DNA of 47,426 bases from the NCBI RefSeq assembly GCF_000331005.1, contig NZ_AEJB01000423.1:1-47426 (forward strand). The letters run 5' to 3'. The position numbers and the translations under genes are program-made. This DNA is from Streptomyces turgidiscabies Car8. Its GTDB lineage: Bacteria > Actinomycetota > Actinomycetes > Streptomycetales > Streptomycetaceae. Positions 15,694-25,290 of this stretch are shown in pieces. How positions within the stretch are numbered: the first letter of the stretch is position 1; the number at the start of each line of letters is the position of its first letter. The notes below the pieces were generated by a model that worked only from the letters and a program-made list of their open reading frames with translations, was not told the origin of the DNA and searched no databases.

Positions 15694-17282
15694 GGGGCAT
15701 CGGCGACGGTAGTGGCACCAACTTCGGCACCGGCAGCACGGAGGTCGTCGTCGACGGTCGGACGTTGTCGTACGCCGATGTCGTCGCCGTCGCCCACCAC
15801 GGCGCCCACGTCACCCTCGCGGACGACGTGTCGCCCCGGCTGGAGCGCGAACGGGCCGTCGTCGACGACATCGTCGACCGCCAGGTACCGACATACGGCC
15901 TGACGACAGGGCTAGGCACCCGCTCCTCCTACGCCCTCCCACGCGCCGAGCTGGACGCGTTCAGCGTCCGTACGGTCCGGGGACGGGCGAACGCGGTCGG
16001 CGATCCCCTGCCGGTCCCCGTCGTCCGCGCCGCCCTCCTCGCCCGGGTGAACGGCCTCTCGGGCGGCGGCAGCGGAGTCCGGCCCCAGGTCCCGGCGTTG
16101 CTCGTGGCGATGCTCAACGCGCGGGTGCATCCCGTGATCCCGGAGGTGGGCTCGATCGGCGCCTCCGACCTGTGCCAGCTGGCGCACGTCGGCCTGGTCG
16201 TCATCGGCGAGGGCAGCGCCGAGTTCGGCGGGGAGGTGCTCGACGGCGCCACTGCGCTGCGGCGGGCCGGTCTCGCGCCGGTCGGGCTCGGCCCCAAGGA
16301 CGGGCATGTGCTGTGCAGCGCGAGCCCGCTGGCGGCCGGGCAGGGCGCCCTCGCCCTGCACGAGGCCGCCGCGCTCCTCGCACTGGCCCAGGCGGTCACG
16401 GCACTGACCTACGAGGGTTTCCGGGCCAACACGAGCCCTCTCGACCCACGGGTACTGGGCCTGCGTGCCGCCCCCGGCCAGGCCCGGGCCGCGCGTGAGC
16501 TGCTCGCCCTGCTGGACGGCGGCGAGCTGGGCGATCCACGGAACGCCCGGCGGGTCCAGGACCCCGTCAGCCTGCGCTGCGCCGCCCAGGTGCACGGCGC
16601 CGCCTACGCCGCCCTGGAGTTCGCCGACGCCGCCCTGGATCCGGAACTGAACGGCTGTGGCGACAATCCGGTGGTGCTGCCCGACACCGGCGAGATCCTC
16701 TCCTCCGGCAACTTCCACACCCCGGCCCTGGCTCTCGCTCTCGACACCCTCGCGCTGGCCCTGGCCCAGACGGCGGCGGTCTCGGCCGAGCGGATGCGCC
16801 GGCTGCTCGATCCCGCCGTCAGCGGACTGCCCGCGAACCTCTCCCCGCACGGGCCCGAGCGCTCGGGCTTCGCTCCCCTGACCAAGACGGCGCAGGCACT
16901 CGTCGCCGAGATCCGTATGCTCTCCGCGCCCGTGTCCACCGACCCGCGCCACGGTGCGGACGCCGTCGAGGACGACTCGACGAACGCGGCGCTCGGAGCC
17001 CGCCGACTGGCCACGATCCTCGACCGGCTGCGGCTTCTGCTCGCCGTGGAGGCCGTGGTCGCCGCCCAGGCGGTGGACCTGGCGGCGCCGCCCGCCCTGG
17101 GGCGCGGACCCCGGCTTCTGCACCGGGCGATCCGGGCGGCCGTGCCCCGCCTCGACGACGACCGGCCCTGCGGGGTGGACGTGGAGGCGGTGAGTCACGG
17201 CATCCTGGGGTCCGACGACGTCCGGCACGCGCTGCGCGCGTTGCTGGGAGAATCGTCATCCCCGGCGGGAGGAACGTCATGA
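15690..17282 (+). CDS. Aromatic amino-acid ammonia-lyase-fold protein (HAL/PAL/TAL superfamily) with non-canonical MIO segment
   Basis: A 530-residue protein of normal superfamily length. The loop tyrosine is present (YGLTTGLG, Tyr69), as are GLSGGGSGVRP, SLRC (Arg296), CGDNPVVLPDTGEILSSGNFH, and an acidic VEDD segment near 427. The MIO-forming motif is altered: canonical GSxGASGDL is here GSIGASDL (Ala158-Ser159-Asp160), one residue shorter and lacking the Gly. Other HAL active-site positions also differ: the KEGLALxNGT Asn is Ser210 and the Tyr before SLRC is Val293. It may carry out an elimination other than classical deamination (inference). The start overlaps the end of the OCD frame by ATGA, and its own stop overlaps the amidohydrolase start. 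Confidence 0.85.
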   Translation: MRGIGDGSGTNFGTGSTEVVVDGRTLSYADVVAVAHHGAHVTLADDVSPRLERERAVVDDIVDRQVPTYGLTTGLGTRSSYALPRAELDAFSVRTVRGRANAVGDPLPVPVVRAALLARVNGLSGGGSGVRPQVPALLVAMLNARVHPVIPEVGSIGASDLCQLAHVGLVVIGEGSAEFGGEVLDGATALRRAGLAPVGLGPKDGHVLCSASPLAAGQGALALHEAAALLALAQAVTALTYEGFRANTSPLDPRVLGLRAAPGQARAARELLALLDGGELGDPRNARRVQDPVSLRCAAQVHGAAYAALEFADAALDPELNGCGDNPVVLPDTGEILSSGNFHTPALALALDTLALALAQTAAVSAERMRRLLDPAVSGLPANLSPHGPERSGFAPLTKTAQALVAEIRMLSAPVSTDPRHGADAVEDDSTNAALGARRLATILDRLRLLLAVEAVVAAQAVDLAAPPALGRGPRLLHRAIRAAVPRLDDDRPCGVDVEAVSHGILGSDDVRHALRALLGESSSPAGGTS

Positions 17283-18178
17283 CCAGCGTCGACGTGCACC
17301 AGCACCTGTGGACCCCCTCGCTGGTGGCAGCCCTGCGCTCCCGCCGCGAGCCACCGTTCCTGGACGGCTGGACCCTGCATCTGCACGGTGAGCCGCCCTA
17401 CGCGATCCCGCCCACCGATCACGACATCGCCGGCCGCGCCGAACTCGCCGCCGCCGACGGCCTCGGCCGGGTACTCGTCTCGCTGTCCGCCCCGATCGGC
17501 GTGGAGTGGCTGCCCGCCGCCGAGGCCCGTCCCCTGCTGGACGCGTATCACGAAGGATCGGCCGCACTCCCGAAACCGTTCGACGCCTGGGCCGCAGCCT
17601 GCGTACGGGACATCGATGCCGGCGCGACGGCCAAGGACCTCGACCGGGGGTTCGCCGGCCTCCAGCTCCCGGCGAACGCGCTCGCCGACGCGGCGGGTTA
17701 CGCGCGGTGCGCCCCGCTCCTCGACCTGCTCGAAGAACGCGACCTGCCGCTGTTCGTCCACCCGGGACCGGCGGCCGGCGAACCGGAGGGGCCCGGCTGG
17801 TGGCCCGCGATGGTCCCGTACGTCCAGCAGATGCACGCCGCCTGGTTCGCCTTCCGTGCCTTCGGCCGGCCGCGCCATCCGCACCTGCGCGTGTGCTTCG
17901 CCCTGCTGGCCGGGCTCGCTCCGCTGCACGGGGAGCGCTTCACCGCCCGGAGCGGTGGCTCGGAGCCCGGCACGGACCCGGGCGTCTTCGTCGACACCTC
18001 GTCCTACGGCCCTCGTGCCGTCGACGCGATCGTCCGTGCCCTCGGTAGCGGCGCCGTCGTCCAGGGTTCGGACCGGCCCTACGCGGAGCCGCCGCTGCAC
18101 CCCGGTTTCGGCCTGGGCGGAGCGGCGGCGTACGCCTTCCGCATCGCCAATCCGAGGCGGCTGCTCACCGGCAAGTGA
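17279..18178 (+). CDS. Amidohydrolase family protein (amidohydrolase-2 type)
   Basis: A 299-residue TIM-barrel hydrolase. The N-terminus VDVHQHLW carries the His-x-His metal ligands. LPLFVHPGP gives the barrel histidine, and a terminal aspartate is in VVQGSDRPYAEPP. This is the layout of amidohydrolase-2 enzymes, which hydrolyse lactones or amides or decarboxylate cyclic acids. The middle part (WWPAMVPYVQQMHAAWFAF) looks like a substrate lid. It overlaps the lyase gene by 4 bp, so the two products probably act in sequence, with the hydrolase opening a product of the lyase or cyclodeaminase (inference). Confidence 0.85.
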   Translation: MTSVDVHQHLWTPSLVAALRSRREPPFLDGWTLHLHGEPPYAIPPTDHDIAGRAELAAADGLGRVLVSLSAPIGVEWLPAAEARPLLDAYHEGSAALPKPFDAWAAACVRDIDAGATAKDLDRGFAGLQLPANALADAAGYARCAPLLDLLEERDLPLFVHPGPAAGEPEGPGWWPAMVPYVQQMHAAWFAFRAFGRPRHPHLRVCFALLAGLAPLHGERFTARSGGSEPGTDPGVFVDTSSYGPRAVDAIVRALGSGAVVQGSDRPYAEPPLHPGFGLGGAAAYAFRIANPRRLLTGK

Positions 18179-18181
18179 GAG

Positions 18182-18193
18182 CGAAACATTTCG
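18182..18193. promoter_or_regulatory. CGAAA-CA-TTTCG dyad upstream of the xylanase gene
   Basis: A perfect 5-bp inverted repeat directly after the amidohydrolase stop. As I recall, CGAAA/TTTCG-type palindromes occur before actinobacterial xylan-utilisation genes and are bound by LacI-family repressors; the link here is by resemblance only. Confidence 0.4.
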
Positions 18194-18221
18194 ACGTGAC
18201 AAGCGAATGATGCGAGAGGTA

Positions 18222-18249
18222 TTGACGCGCCCCACGCACTCCCTAATAT
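18222..18249 (+). promoter_or_regulatory. Promoter of the xylanase-arabinofuranosidase gene
   Basis: TTGACG (18222-18227), 16 bp, TAATAT (18244-18249): a near-consensus vegetative promoter about 110 bp before the start codon. Confidence 0.65.
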
Positions 18250-18271
18250 CCAAGACGTCCACAAGAGCGGC

Positions 18272-18295
18272 CGATGTTCGACATGGCGAACATCG
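18272..18295. promoter_or_regulatory. Perfect 9-bp inverted repeat, likely operator of the xylanase gene
   Basis: CGATGTTCG (18272-18280) and CGAACATCG (18287-18295) are perfectly complementary around the 6-bp centre ACATGG. The site begins about 22 bp after the -10 hexamer, where a repressor would block transcription. No candidate regulator gene is adjacent. Confidence 0.6.
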
Positions 18296-18336
18296 AGAGC
18301 TCGACCATCCCCCGCCTGATCCCGCACACCTCTTAG

Positions 18337-20418
<2,082 letters not shown>

Positions 20419-20440
20419 CGGGCCTCCGGTCCCGATGACG

Positions 20441-20478
20441 AGCCGGGGTGGCGGGTCCTACGACCCGGTGCCCCGGCT
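20441..20478. terminator. Bidirectional terminator between the xylanase and ipdB genes
   Basis: AGCCGGGG (20441-20448) pairs with CCCCGGCT (20471-20478), and inside it GGGTC pairs with GACCC around a 4-nt loop. This strong stem lies between convergent genes and overlaps the last codons of ipdB. Confidence 0.7.
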
Positions 20479-21222
20479 CACCTCGCGCTCGCGCAGGCCG
20501 CCCGGGTCGACGACCTCGCGGATGAGCCGCAGTTCGGTCTCGTCGGGCAGGCGGGTCTCGGGGGCGCCGGTCGCGTCGAGTTCGAAGCCGGTGCCGGCGT
20601 GGACCTCGTCCGCGGTGACGCCGGGATGCAGGGAGCGCACGCGCAGCCGCCCGTCGTCCCCGTAGTCGAGGACCGCGAGGTTGGTGACGACCACGCCCAG
20701 GTCGTGGAACCTCAGCCCTCTGGCGCCGCGCGCACGGTCGTTGCCCACACCGCAGACCACGTCGACCTTCTCGACGAAGACCTTCGGGGTGTGCCGGGCC
20801 ACCCAGTAGTCGGTACGGTGGTTGGCCGTGTTGCCCGGAGCGCCGCGCACGCCGATGAGCTGGCGCGTGGGACGACGCCAGTCTCCGATCAGGGAGATGT
20901 TCTGGTTGCCGTACCGGTCGATCTGGCTGGCGCCCATCATGCTCTGCCGGCGGCCACTGGCGACGATGTCGAAGACCCGCCGGTACGGCACCCAGCCCTC
21001 GACCACTCCCCCGTCCGCGGCGGTCCGCCCCAGCGGCGGCGGGTCGCTCATGAAGTAGGCCTCGCCGTCGGTCAGTACGAGGTCCGGGCTGGTCGTCAGC
21101 CGGGCGAGGCGCGCTCCGATCGAGGGCAGTACTCCGGCCGTGTGCGCGAGCACCTCTCCGGCCCCGCGCCACGCGTCCGCGCAGGCGGCGGCACACACCT
21201 CGGCCCGGGTGATCTCCGTCAT
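20458..21222 (-). CDS. ipdB: Steroid ring-opening CoA-transferase-fold hydrolase, subunit beta (IpdB-like)
   Basis: A 254-residue protein starting at the ATG at 21222, just after the ipdA stop (4-bp overlap) with GGAGGAGGGG upstream. Family features are LARLTTSPDLVLTDGEAYF, RRQSMMGASQIDRYGNQNIS, RQLIGVRGAPGNTANHRTDYWV and VRSLHPGV. These match mycobacterial IpdB (Rv3552) closely as I recall it. IpdA and IpdB form a heterocomplex that hydrolytically opens the last steroid ring (ring C) of COCHEA-CoA during cholesterol or cholate degradation. The association with ipdA, ipdC and echA20 homologues makes this role much more likely than generic 3-oxoacid CoA-transferase. Confidence 0.87.
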   Translation of the reverse strand: MTEITRAEVCAAACADAWRGAGEVLAHTAGVLPSIGARLARLTTSPDLVLTDGEAYFMSDPPPLGRTAADGGVVEGWVPYRRVFDIVASGRRQSMMGASQIDRYGNQNISLIGDWRRPTRQLIGVRGAPGNTANHRTDYWVARHTPKVFVEKVDVVCGVGNDRARGARGLRFHDLGVVVTNLAVLDYGDDGRLRVRSLHPGVTADEVHAGTGFELDATGAPETRLPDETELRLIREVVDPGGLREREVSRGTGS

Positions 21223-22097
21223 CGCCCCTCCTCCTGCCCAGCGCGGTGCGCATGGAACTCCGCCACCGCCTCCTGGTACGCCTGTTCGTCGCCGTCGAGG
21301 AACGTCTTGTGGAACAACTTCCAGGAGTCGGCGTCGCGCGCCGCCGACGCGTAGTGCGCCTGGAAGGCCTCGTCCCGCCCGTAGTCGGGGTCGCAGGAGG
21401 TGAAGTGGGCGCCGCGGGGCGCCTCGATGACACCGTTGACGAAGAGACGGCTGATCAGCAGTGACTGCGCGGGTCCGGAGGCGAGCAGGTCCTCCGGGGC
21501 GACGATCCGCTCGGCGCTCACATAGCACCGGTCGGCCGCCATCGCGAACAGGTCGTCGAAGTACGGATCGGGGCCCAGATACTGGGCGTTGCCCGCCCGG
21601 TCGGCACGGTTGACGTGCACCAGGGCGACGTCGAGCCGCAGCGCCTTCATCGCGACGTACTCCTCGTCGTCGTACGGGGAGGCGATCGTCACCAGGTCGG
21701 GGTTCATCGTGAGGACGTCGGAACCGAGGCCCGCGCGGGTGGGCAGGAAGGACAGCCGGCTCGCGGCGGCCCGCAGCCCGGTGACGAACATGCCCTCGTC
21801 GTACTCGGCGGTCTCCACGTCGCCCCGTTCCCGTACGGCGCGGAAGTGCGGGTCGAGGGCGATGCTGTCCAGCGAGACGAAGCCGTAGACGAGCTTGCGG
21901 ACCCTGCCCGCCGCGCACAGCAGCCCCACGTCCGGGCCGCCGAAGGTGACGACGGTCAGATCGCGTACGTCGGCGCGCAGGAGCCCGCGCACCAGTGCCA
22001 TCGGTTTGCGCCGCGATCCCCAGCCGCCGATACCGATCGTCATGCCCGACTCGACGGTGCCGGCGAAGTCCTCCAGGGACATCGACTTGTCACCCAT
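21219..22097 (-). CDS. ipdA: Steroid ring-opening CoA-transferase-fold hydrolase, subunit alpha (IpdA-like)
   Basis: A 292-residue protein from the ATG at 22097 (MGDKSMSLEDF), preceded by GGGAGGAAC. Diagnostic segments are SGMTIGIGGWGSRRKPMALVR, VVTFGGPDVGLLCAAGRV, YGFVSLDS, DPYFDDLFAMAADR and EAPRGAHFTSCDPDYGRDE, all as in Rv3551-type IpdA. Together with IpdB it acts on the CoA thioester of the remaining steroid ring. First gene of the leftward arm, divergent from ipdC across a KstR2-like box. This arm ends at ipdB. Confidence 0.88.
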   Translation of the reverse strand: MGDKSMSLEDFAGTVESGMTIGIGGWGSRRKPMALVRGLLRADVRDLTVVTFGGPDVGLLCAAGRVRKLVYGFVSLDSIALDPHFRAVRERGDVETAEYDEGMFVTGLRAAASRLSFLPTRAGLGSDVLTMNPDLVTIASPYDDEEYVAMKALRLDVALVHVNRADRAGNAQYLGPDPYFDDLFAMAADRCYVSAERIVAPEDLLASGPAQSLLISRLFVNGVIEAPRGAHFTSCDPDYGRDEAFQAHYASAARDADSWKLFHKTFLDGDEQAYQEAVAEFHAHRAGQEEGR

Positions 22098-22136
22098 GGA
22101 CTGTTCCTCCCACGCTCTCACCCATACGGAGTCTTA

Positions 22137-22156
22137 CCTAGCAAACAATTGTTAGG
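22137..22156. promoter_or_regulatory. KstR2-like operator between ipdAB and the ipdC operon
   Basis: The imperfect 20-bp inverted repeat CCTAGCAAACAATTGTTAGG has half-sites CCTAnCAA and TTGnTAGG. Its inner 14 bp (22140-22153) match 8 of the 10 fixed positions of the published KstR2 box AnCAAGnnCTTGnT as I remember it. It sits alone in the 146-bp gap between the two divergent arms. The cognate TetR-type regulator is not in the window. Confidence 0.6.
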
Positions 22157-22243
22157 TTACGTTGGCTCGACCGACAACCCCCTCGGAAACCTGACCCGAG
22201 GATTCGTCCCCGCCCCGGCAGTGGCGCGAGAAGGAGACCCGGC

Positions 22244-23335
22244 ATGAGCGCTCCCACCGCCCCCGTCCACCCCGCTCTGCACACCGCGCTGTGCGACCTG
22301 GTCGGCGTCCGCCACCCCATCGTGCAGACCGGCATGGGGTATGTCTCCGGCCCGGAACTGACGGCCGCCACCGCCGCGGCCGGCGGGCTCGGCATCCTGG
22401 CCGGCGCGACGCTCTCCCTCGACGAGACCCGGGACGCCGTCCGTGCCGTCCGGGAGCGCACCGACGCGCCCTTCGGTGTGAACATGCGCGGCGACTCACC
22501 CGACGTCCTGGAACGCGGCGCCCTCCTGGTGCGCGAGGGCGTGAAGATCGCGTCCTTCGCCCTCGCGCCCCCCGAACGCGTCGTCCGCGAGCTGAAGGAC
22601 TCCGGGCTCGTGGTCATCCCGTCCGTCGGGGCCCGCCGCCACGCCGAGAAGGTCCAGGCGTGGGGGGTGGACGCCGTCGTCGTCCAGGGCGGTGAGGGCG
22701 GCGGCCACACCGGGGGCGTACCCACCTCGATCCTCCTCCCGCAGGTCGTGGACGCCGTCGACATCCCGGTCATCGCGGCCGGCGGGTTCCGCGACGGGCG
22801 GGGGCTGGTGGCCGCGCTCGCCCAGGGGGCCGTCGGCATCGCGATGGGCACACGGTTCCTGCTGACCAGCGACAGCACCGTGCGCGACTCGGTCAAGGCC
22901 GAATATCTGGGGCGGGGCGTCGCCGACACCGTCGTCACCCCGGTCCTCGACGGCATCCCCCAGCGCGTGCTGCGGACGGAAGCGGTGGAACGGCTGTTGC
23001 GGGAGCGGGCGCCCGCGCGACTCGTCCGTTCGCTGCGGCACGCCGTCGCGTTCCGGAAGGTCTCCGGTACCCCGTGGTCCGCACTGGTCCGCGAGGGACT
23101 GGCGATGCGCCGCAGCCATGAACTGGGCTGGTCCCAGGTCGTGATGGCGGCGAACACCCCGATGATGCTGCGCGCCGCCATGGTCGACGGGCGGACGGAC
23201 CTGGGCACCCTCGCCTCCGGCCAGGTCGCGGGCGTGATCGACGACCTGCCCAGCTGCGCCGAACTCGTCGAACGCATCATCGCGGAGGCCGACGCCGTCC
23301 TCACCCGCCTGACCACCGCCGGAGCGAAACGGTGA
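22244..23335 (+). CDS. ipdC: Nitronate-monooxygenase-family flavoprotein, IpdC-like steroid catabolic enzyme
   Basis: A 363-residue FMN-dependent TIM-barrel protein of the nitronate monooxygenase/FabK family: HPIVQTGMGYVSGPEL at the N-terminus, GGEGGGHTGGVPT in the middle, VIAAGGFRDGRGLVAALAQGAVGIAMGTRFLLT for phosphate binding. By family alone it could be a nitronate monooxygenase. Next to ipdAB, echA20 and fadE genes it matches IpdC (Rv3553), which acts on the 5-hydroxy-HIP-CoA series. GAGAAGGAG precedes the ATG. First gene of the rightward operon. Confidence 0.8.
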   Translation: MSAPTAPVHPALHTALCDLVGVRHPIVQTGMGYVSGPELTAATAAAGGLGILAGATLSLDETRDAVRAVRERTDAPFGVNMRGDSPDVLERGALLVREGVKIASFALAPPERVVRELKDSGLVVIPSVGARRHAEKVQAWGVDAVVVQGGEGGGHTGGVPTSILLPQVVDAVDIPVIAAGGFRDGRGLVAALAQGAVGIAMGTRFLLTSDSTVRDSVKAEYLGRGVADTVVTPVLDGIPQRVLRTEAVERLLRERAPARLVRSLRHAVAFRKVSGTPWSALVREGLAMRRSHELGWSQVVMAANTPMMLRAAMVDGRTDLGTLASGQVAGVIDDLPSCAELVERIIAEADAVLTRLTTAGAKR

Positions 23336-23382
23336 CCACGGAGGGGCGCCCCGCGATCCGGCCCCGCGACACAGGAGGTCCC

Positions 23383-24147
23383 ATGGGCACGGAAATCATC
23401 AGGACGGCCGTCGACGCGCGTGGCATCGCCGAGGTCGTCGTCGACTGTCCGCCGGTCAACGCCCTGCCGGTGGCGGGCTGGTACCAGCTGGCGGAGACGG
23501 TCGAACGGCTCGGCCGCGACCCGGATGTGCGGGTGGTGCTGCTGCGTGCCGAGGGGCGTGGTTTCAACGCCGGTGTGGACGTCAAGGAGTTGCAGGCCGA
23601 CACCGGCCACGCGGCCGTCATCGGGGTGAACCGGGGCTGCTTCGCCGCGTTCGCCGCGGTCTACGACTGTGCGGTGCCGGTCGTCACCGCGGTCCAGGGC
23701 TTCTGTCTGGGGGGCGGGATCGGGCTGGTCGGCAACTCGGACGTGATCGTCGCGGCCGACGACGCGTACTTCGGACTGCCCGAGGTGGACCGCGGTGCGC
23801 TGGGCGCCGCGACCCATCTGTCCCGTCTCGTCCCGCAGCACCGGGCCAGGGCGATGATGTACACCTGCGCCACCGCGTCCGCCGCCGAACTGCACGCCTT
23901 CGGTTCCGTGCTGGACGTCGTCCCGGCCGACCGGTTGCGGGACCGGGCCCTGGAGGTCGCCGCCGAGATCGCCGGGAAGAACCCAGTGGTGATCCGTGCC
24001 GCCAAGGAGGCCTTCAACGGCATCGACCTGTGGGACGTCAAGCGCAGTTACCGCTACGAACAGGGCTTCACCTTCGAGATCAACCTCTCGGGTGTCGCCG
24101 CCGAGGTCCGCGACACCTTCGGCGGCCGTCCGGCCGGGGAGCGGTGA
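23383..24147 (+). CDS. echA20: Enoyl-CoA hydratase/isomerase family, EchA20-like ring-D hydrolase
   Basis: A 254-residue crotonase-fold protein. The ATG at 23383 is chosen over the earlier GTG at 23332 because ACAGGAGGT lies immediately upstream. Key segments are CPPVNALP, LRAEGRGFNAGVDVKELQ, NRGCFAAFAAVYDCAVPVV, GFCLGGGIGLVGNSDVIVA, LPEVDRGALGAATHLSRLVPQH and SYRYEQGFTFE. These agree closely with mycobacterial EchA20 (Rv3550), which hydrolytically opens steroid ring D of HIEC-CoA rather than hydrating a double bond. The product would be the substrate of IpdAB. Confidence 0.86.
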   Translation: MGTEIIRTAVDARGIAEVVVDCPPVNALPVAGWYQLAETVERLGRDPDVRVVLLRAEGRGFNAGVDVKELQADTGHAAVIGVNRGCFAAFAAVYDCAVPVVTAVQGFCLGGGIGLVGNSDVIVAADDAYFGLPEVDRGALGAATHLSRLVPQHRARAMMYTCATASAAELHAFGSVLDVVPADRLRDRALEVAAEIAGKNPVVIRAAKEAFNGIDLWDVKRSYRYEQGFTFEINLSGVAAEVRDTFGGRPAGER

Positions 24148-24150
24148 GCC

Positions 24151-25281
24151 ATGGATCTCACCTGGAGTCCCGAGGAGGAGGCCTTCCGGCGGGAGGCGCG
24201 GGAATGGCTCGCGGCGAACGTGCCCAGAAGCCCGCTGCCGTCCGGTGACACCCGCGCGGGGTTCGCCGCCCATCTGGAGTGGGAGCGGGCACTGTTCGAG
24301 GCCCGCTGGTCGGTCGTGTCCTGGCCCGAGGCGTACGGCGGCCGGGACGCGTCGCTGTGGCAGTGGCTGGTGTTCGAGGACGAGTACCACCGGGCCGGAG
24401 CGCCCGCCCGGGTCACCCAGAACGGCATCTTCCTGCTGGCCCCGACGGTGTTCGCGTTCGGTACGGAGGAACAGCAGCGGCGCATCCTGCCGAGGATGGC
24501 CGCAGCCCAGGACCTGTGGGCGCAGGGCTGGTCCGAGCCCGGCGCGGGCAGCGACCTCGCCGGCATCCGCAGCCGGGCCGTCCGCGACGAGGGGGCCGGG
24601 GGCTGGCGGCTGACCGGCCAGAAGACCTGGACGACCCGCGGCGCCTTCTGCACACACCTGTTCGGCCTCTTCCGCACCGACCCGGAGGCGGAGCGCCACC
24701 GCGGCCTCACCTACTTCCTCGTCCCCCTGGACGCACCCGGTGTGACCGTCCGCGGCTTCGAACGCCTCGACGGCGACGAGGGGTTCGCCGAGGTCTTCCT
24801 CGACGACGTCCTCGTGCCGGACGCCGATGTGCTCGGCGGGGTCGGGGAGGGCTGGCGGGTGGCGATGGCGACGACCGGTTCCGAGCGCGGCCTGACCCTG
24901 CGCTCCCCCGGCCGCTTCCTGCACACCGCCGACCGGCTGCTCGATCTGGCGCGGGCGACCGGGCCGGGGGCGCACCGGGACCGGGTCGTTCAGTCGTGGA
25001 TCGAGGCCCAGGCCTATGAGTTGTTCACCCTGGAACAGGTGACCTCGATCGTCGAGGGCCGGCAGATCGGCGCCGAGTCCAGCCTGAACAAGCTGTTCTG
25101 GTCCCAGCTCGACATCGCCCTGCACGAGACGGCTGCCGACCTGCTCGGTCCCGAGGCCGGGGTCGACGGGCCGTGGAGCCGGGGTTTCCTCTTCTCGCTG
25201 GCGGGCCCCATCTACGCCGGGACCAACGAGATCCAGCGCAACATCGTCGCCGAGCGGCTGCTCGGCCTGCCGAGGAGGTGA
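24151..25281 (+). CDS. fadE30: Acyl-CoA dehydrogenase, FadE30-like
   Basis: A 376-residue flavoenzyme of standard length with the three acyl-CoA dehydrogenase domains: N-terminal helices with WPEAYGGRDAS, a middle beta domain with WAQGWSEPGAGSDLAGI and LTGQKTWTT, and a C-terminal helical domain ending IYAGTNEIQRNIVAERLLGLPRR. In the KstR2 regulon FadE30 (Rv3560c) dehydrogenates the HIP-derived CoA ester. Assignment to FadE30 rather than another steroid FadE is by neighbourhood and overall form. It is followed after 9 bp by a degenerate second acyl-CoA dehydrogenase. Confidence 0.75.
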   Translation: MDLTWSPEEEAFRREAREWLAANVPRSPLPSGDTRAGFAAHLEWERALFEARWSVVSWPEAYGGRDASLWQWLVFEDEYHRAGAPARVTQNGIFLLAPTVFAFGTEEQQRRILPRMAAAQDLWAQGWSEPGAGSDLAGIRSRAVRDEGAGGWRLTGQKTWTTRGAFCTHLFGLFRTDPEAERHRGLTYFLVPLDAPGVTVRGFERLDGDEGFAEVFLDDVLVPDADVLGGVGEGWRVAMATTGSERGLTLRSPGRFLHTADRLLDLARATGPGAHRDRVVQSWIEAQAYELFTLEQVTSIVEGRQIGAESSLNKLFWSQLDIALHETAADLLGPEAGVDGPWSRGFLFSLAGPIYAGTNEIQRNIVAERLLGLPRR

Positions 25282-25290
25282 CCGGAGGAG

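Noticed and set aside
20458..22097. Generic 3-oxoacid or acetate CoA-transferase
   Set aside because: Sequence segments and the ipdC, echA20 and fadE neighbours fit the IpdAB hydrolase much better than a SCOT/AtoDA enzyme.
22244..23335. Nitroalkane detoxification by a nitronate monooxygenase
   Set aside because: The family permits it, but position as first gene of the steroid operon, opposite ipdAB, favours an IpdC role.
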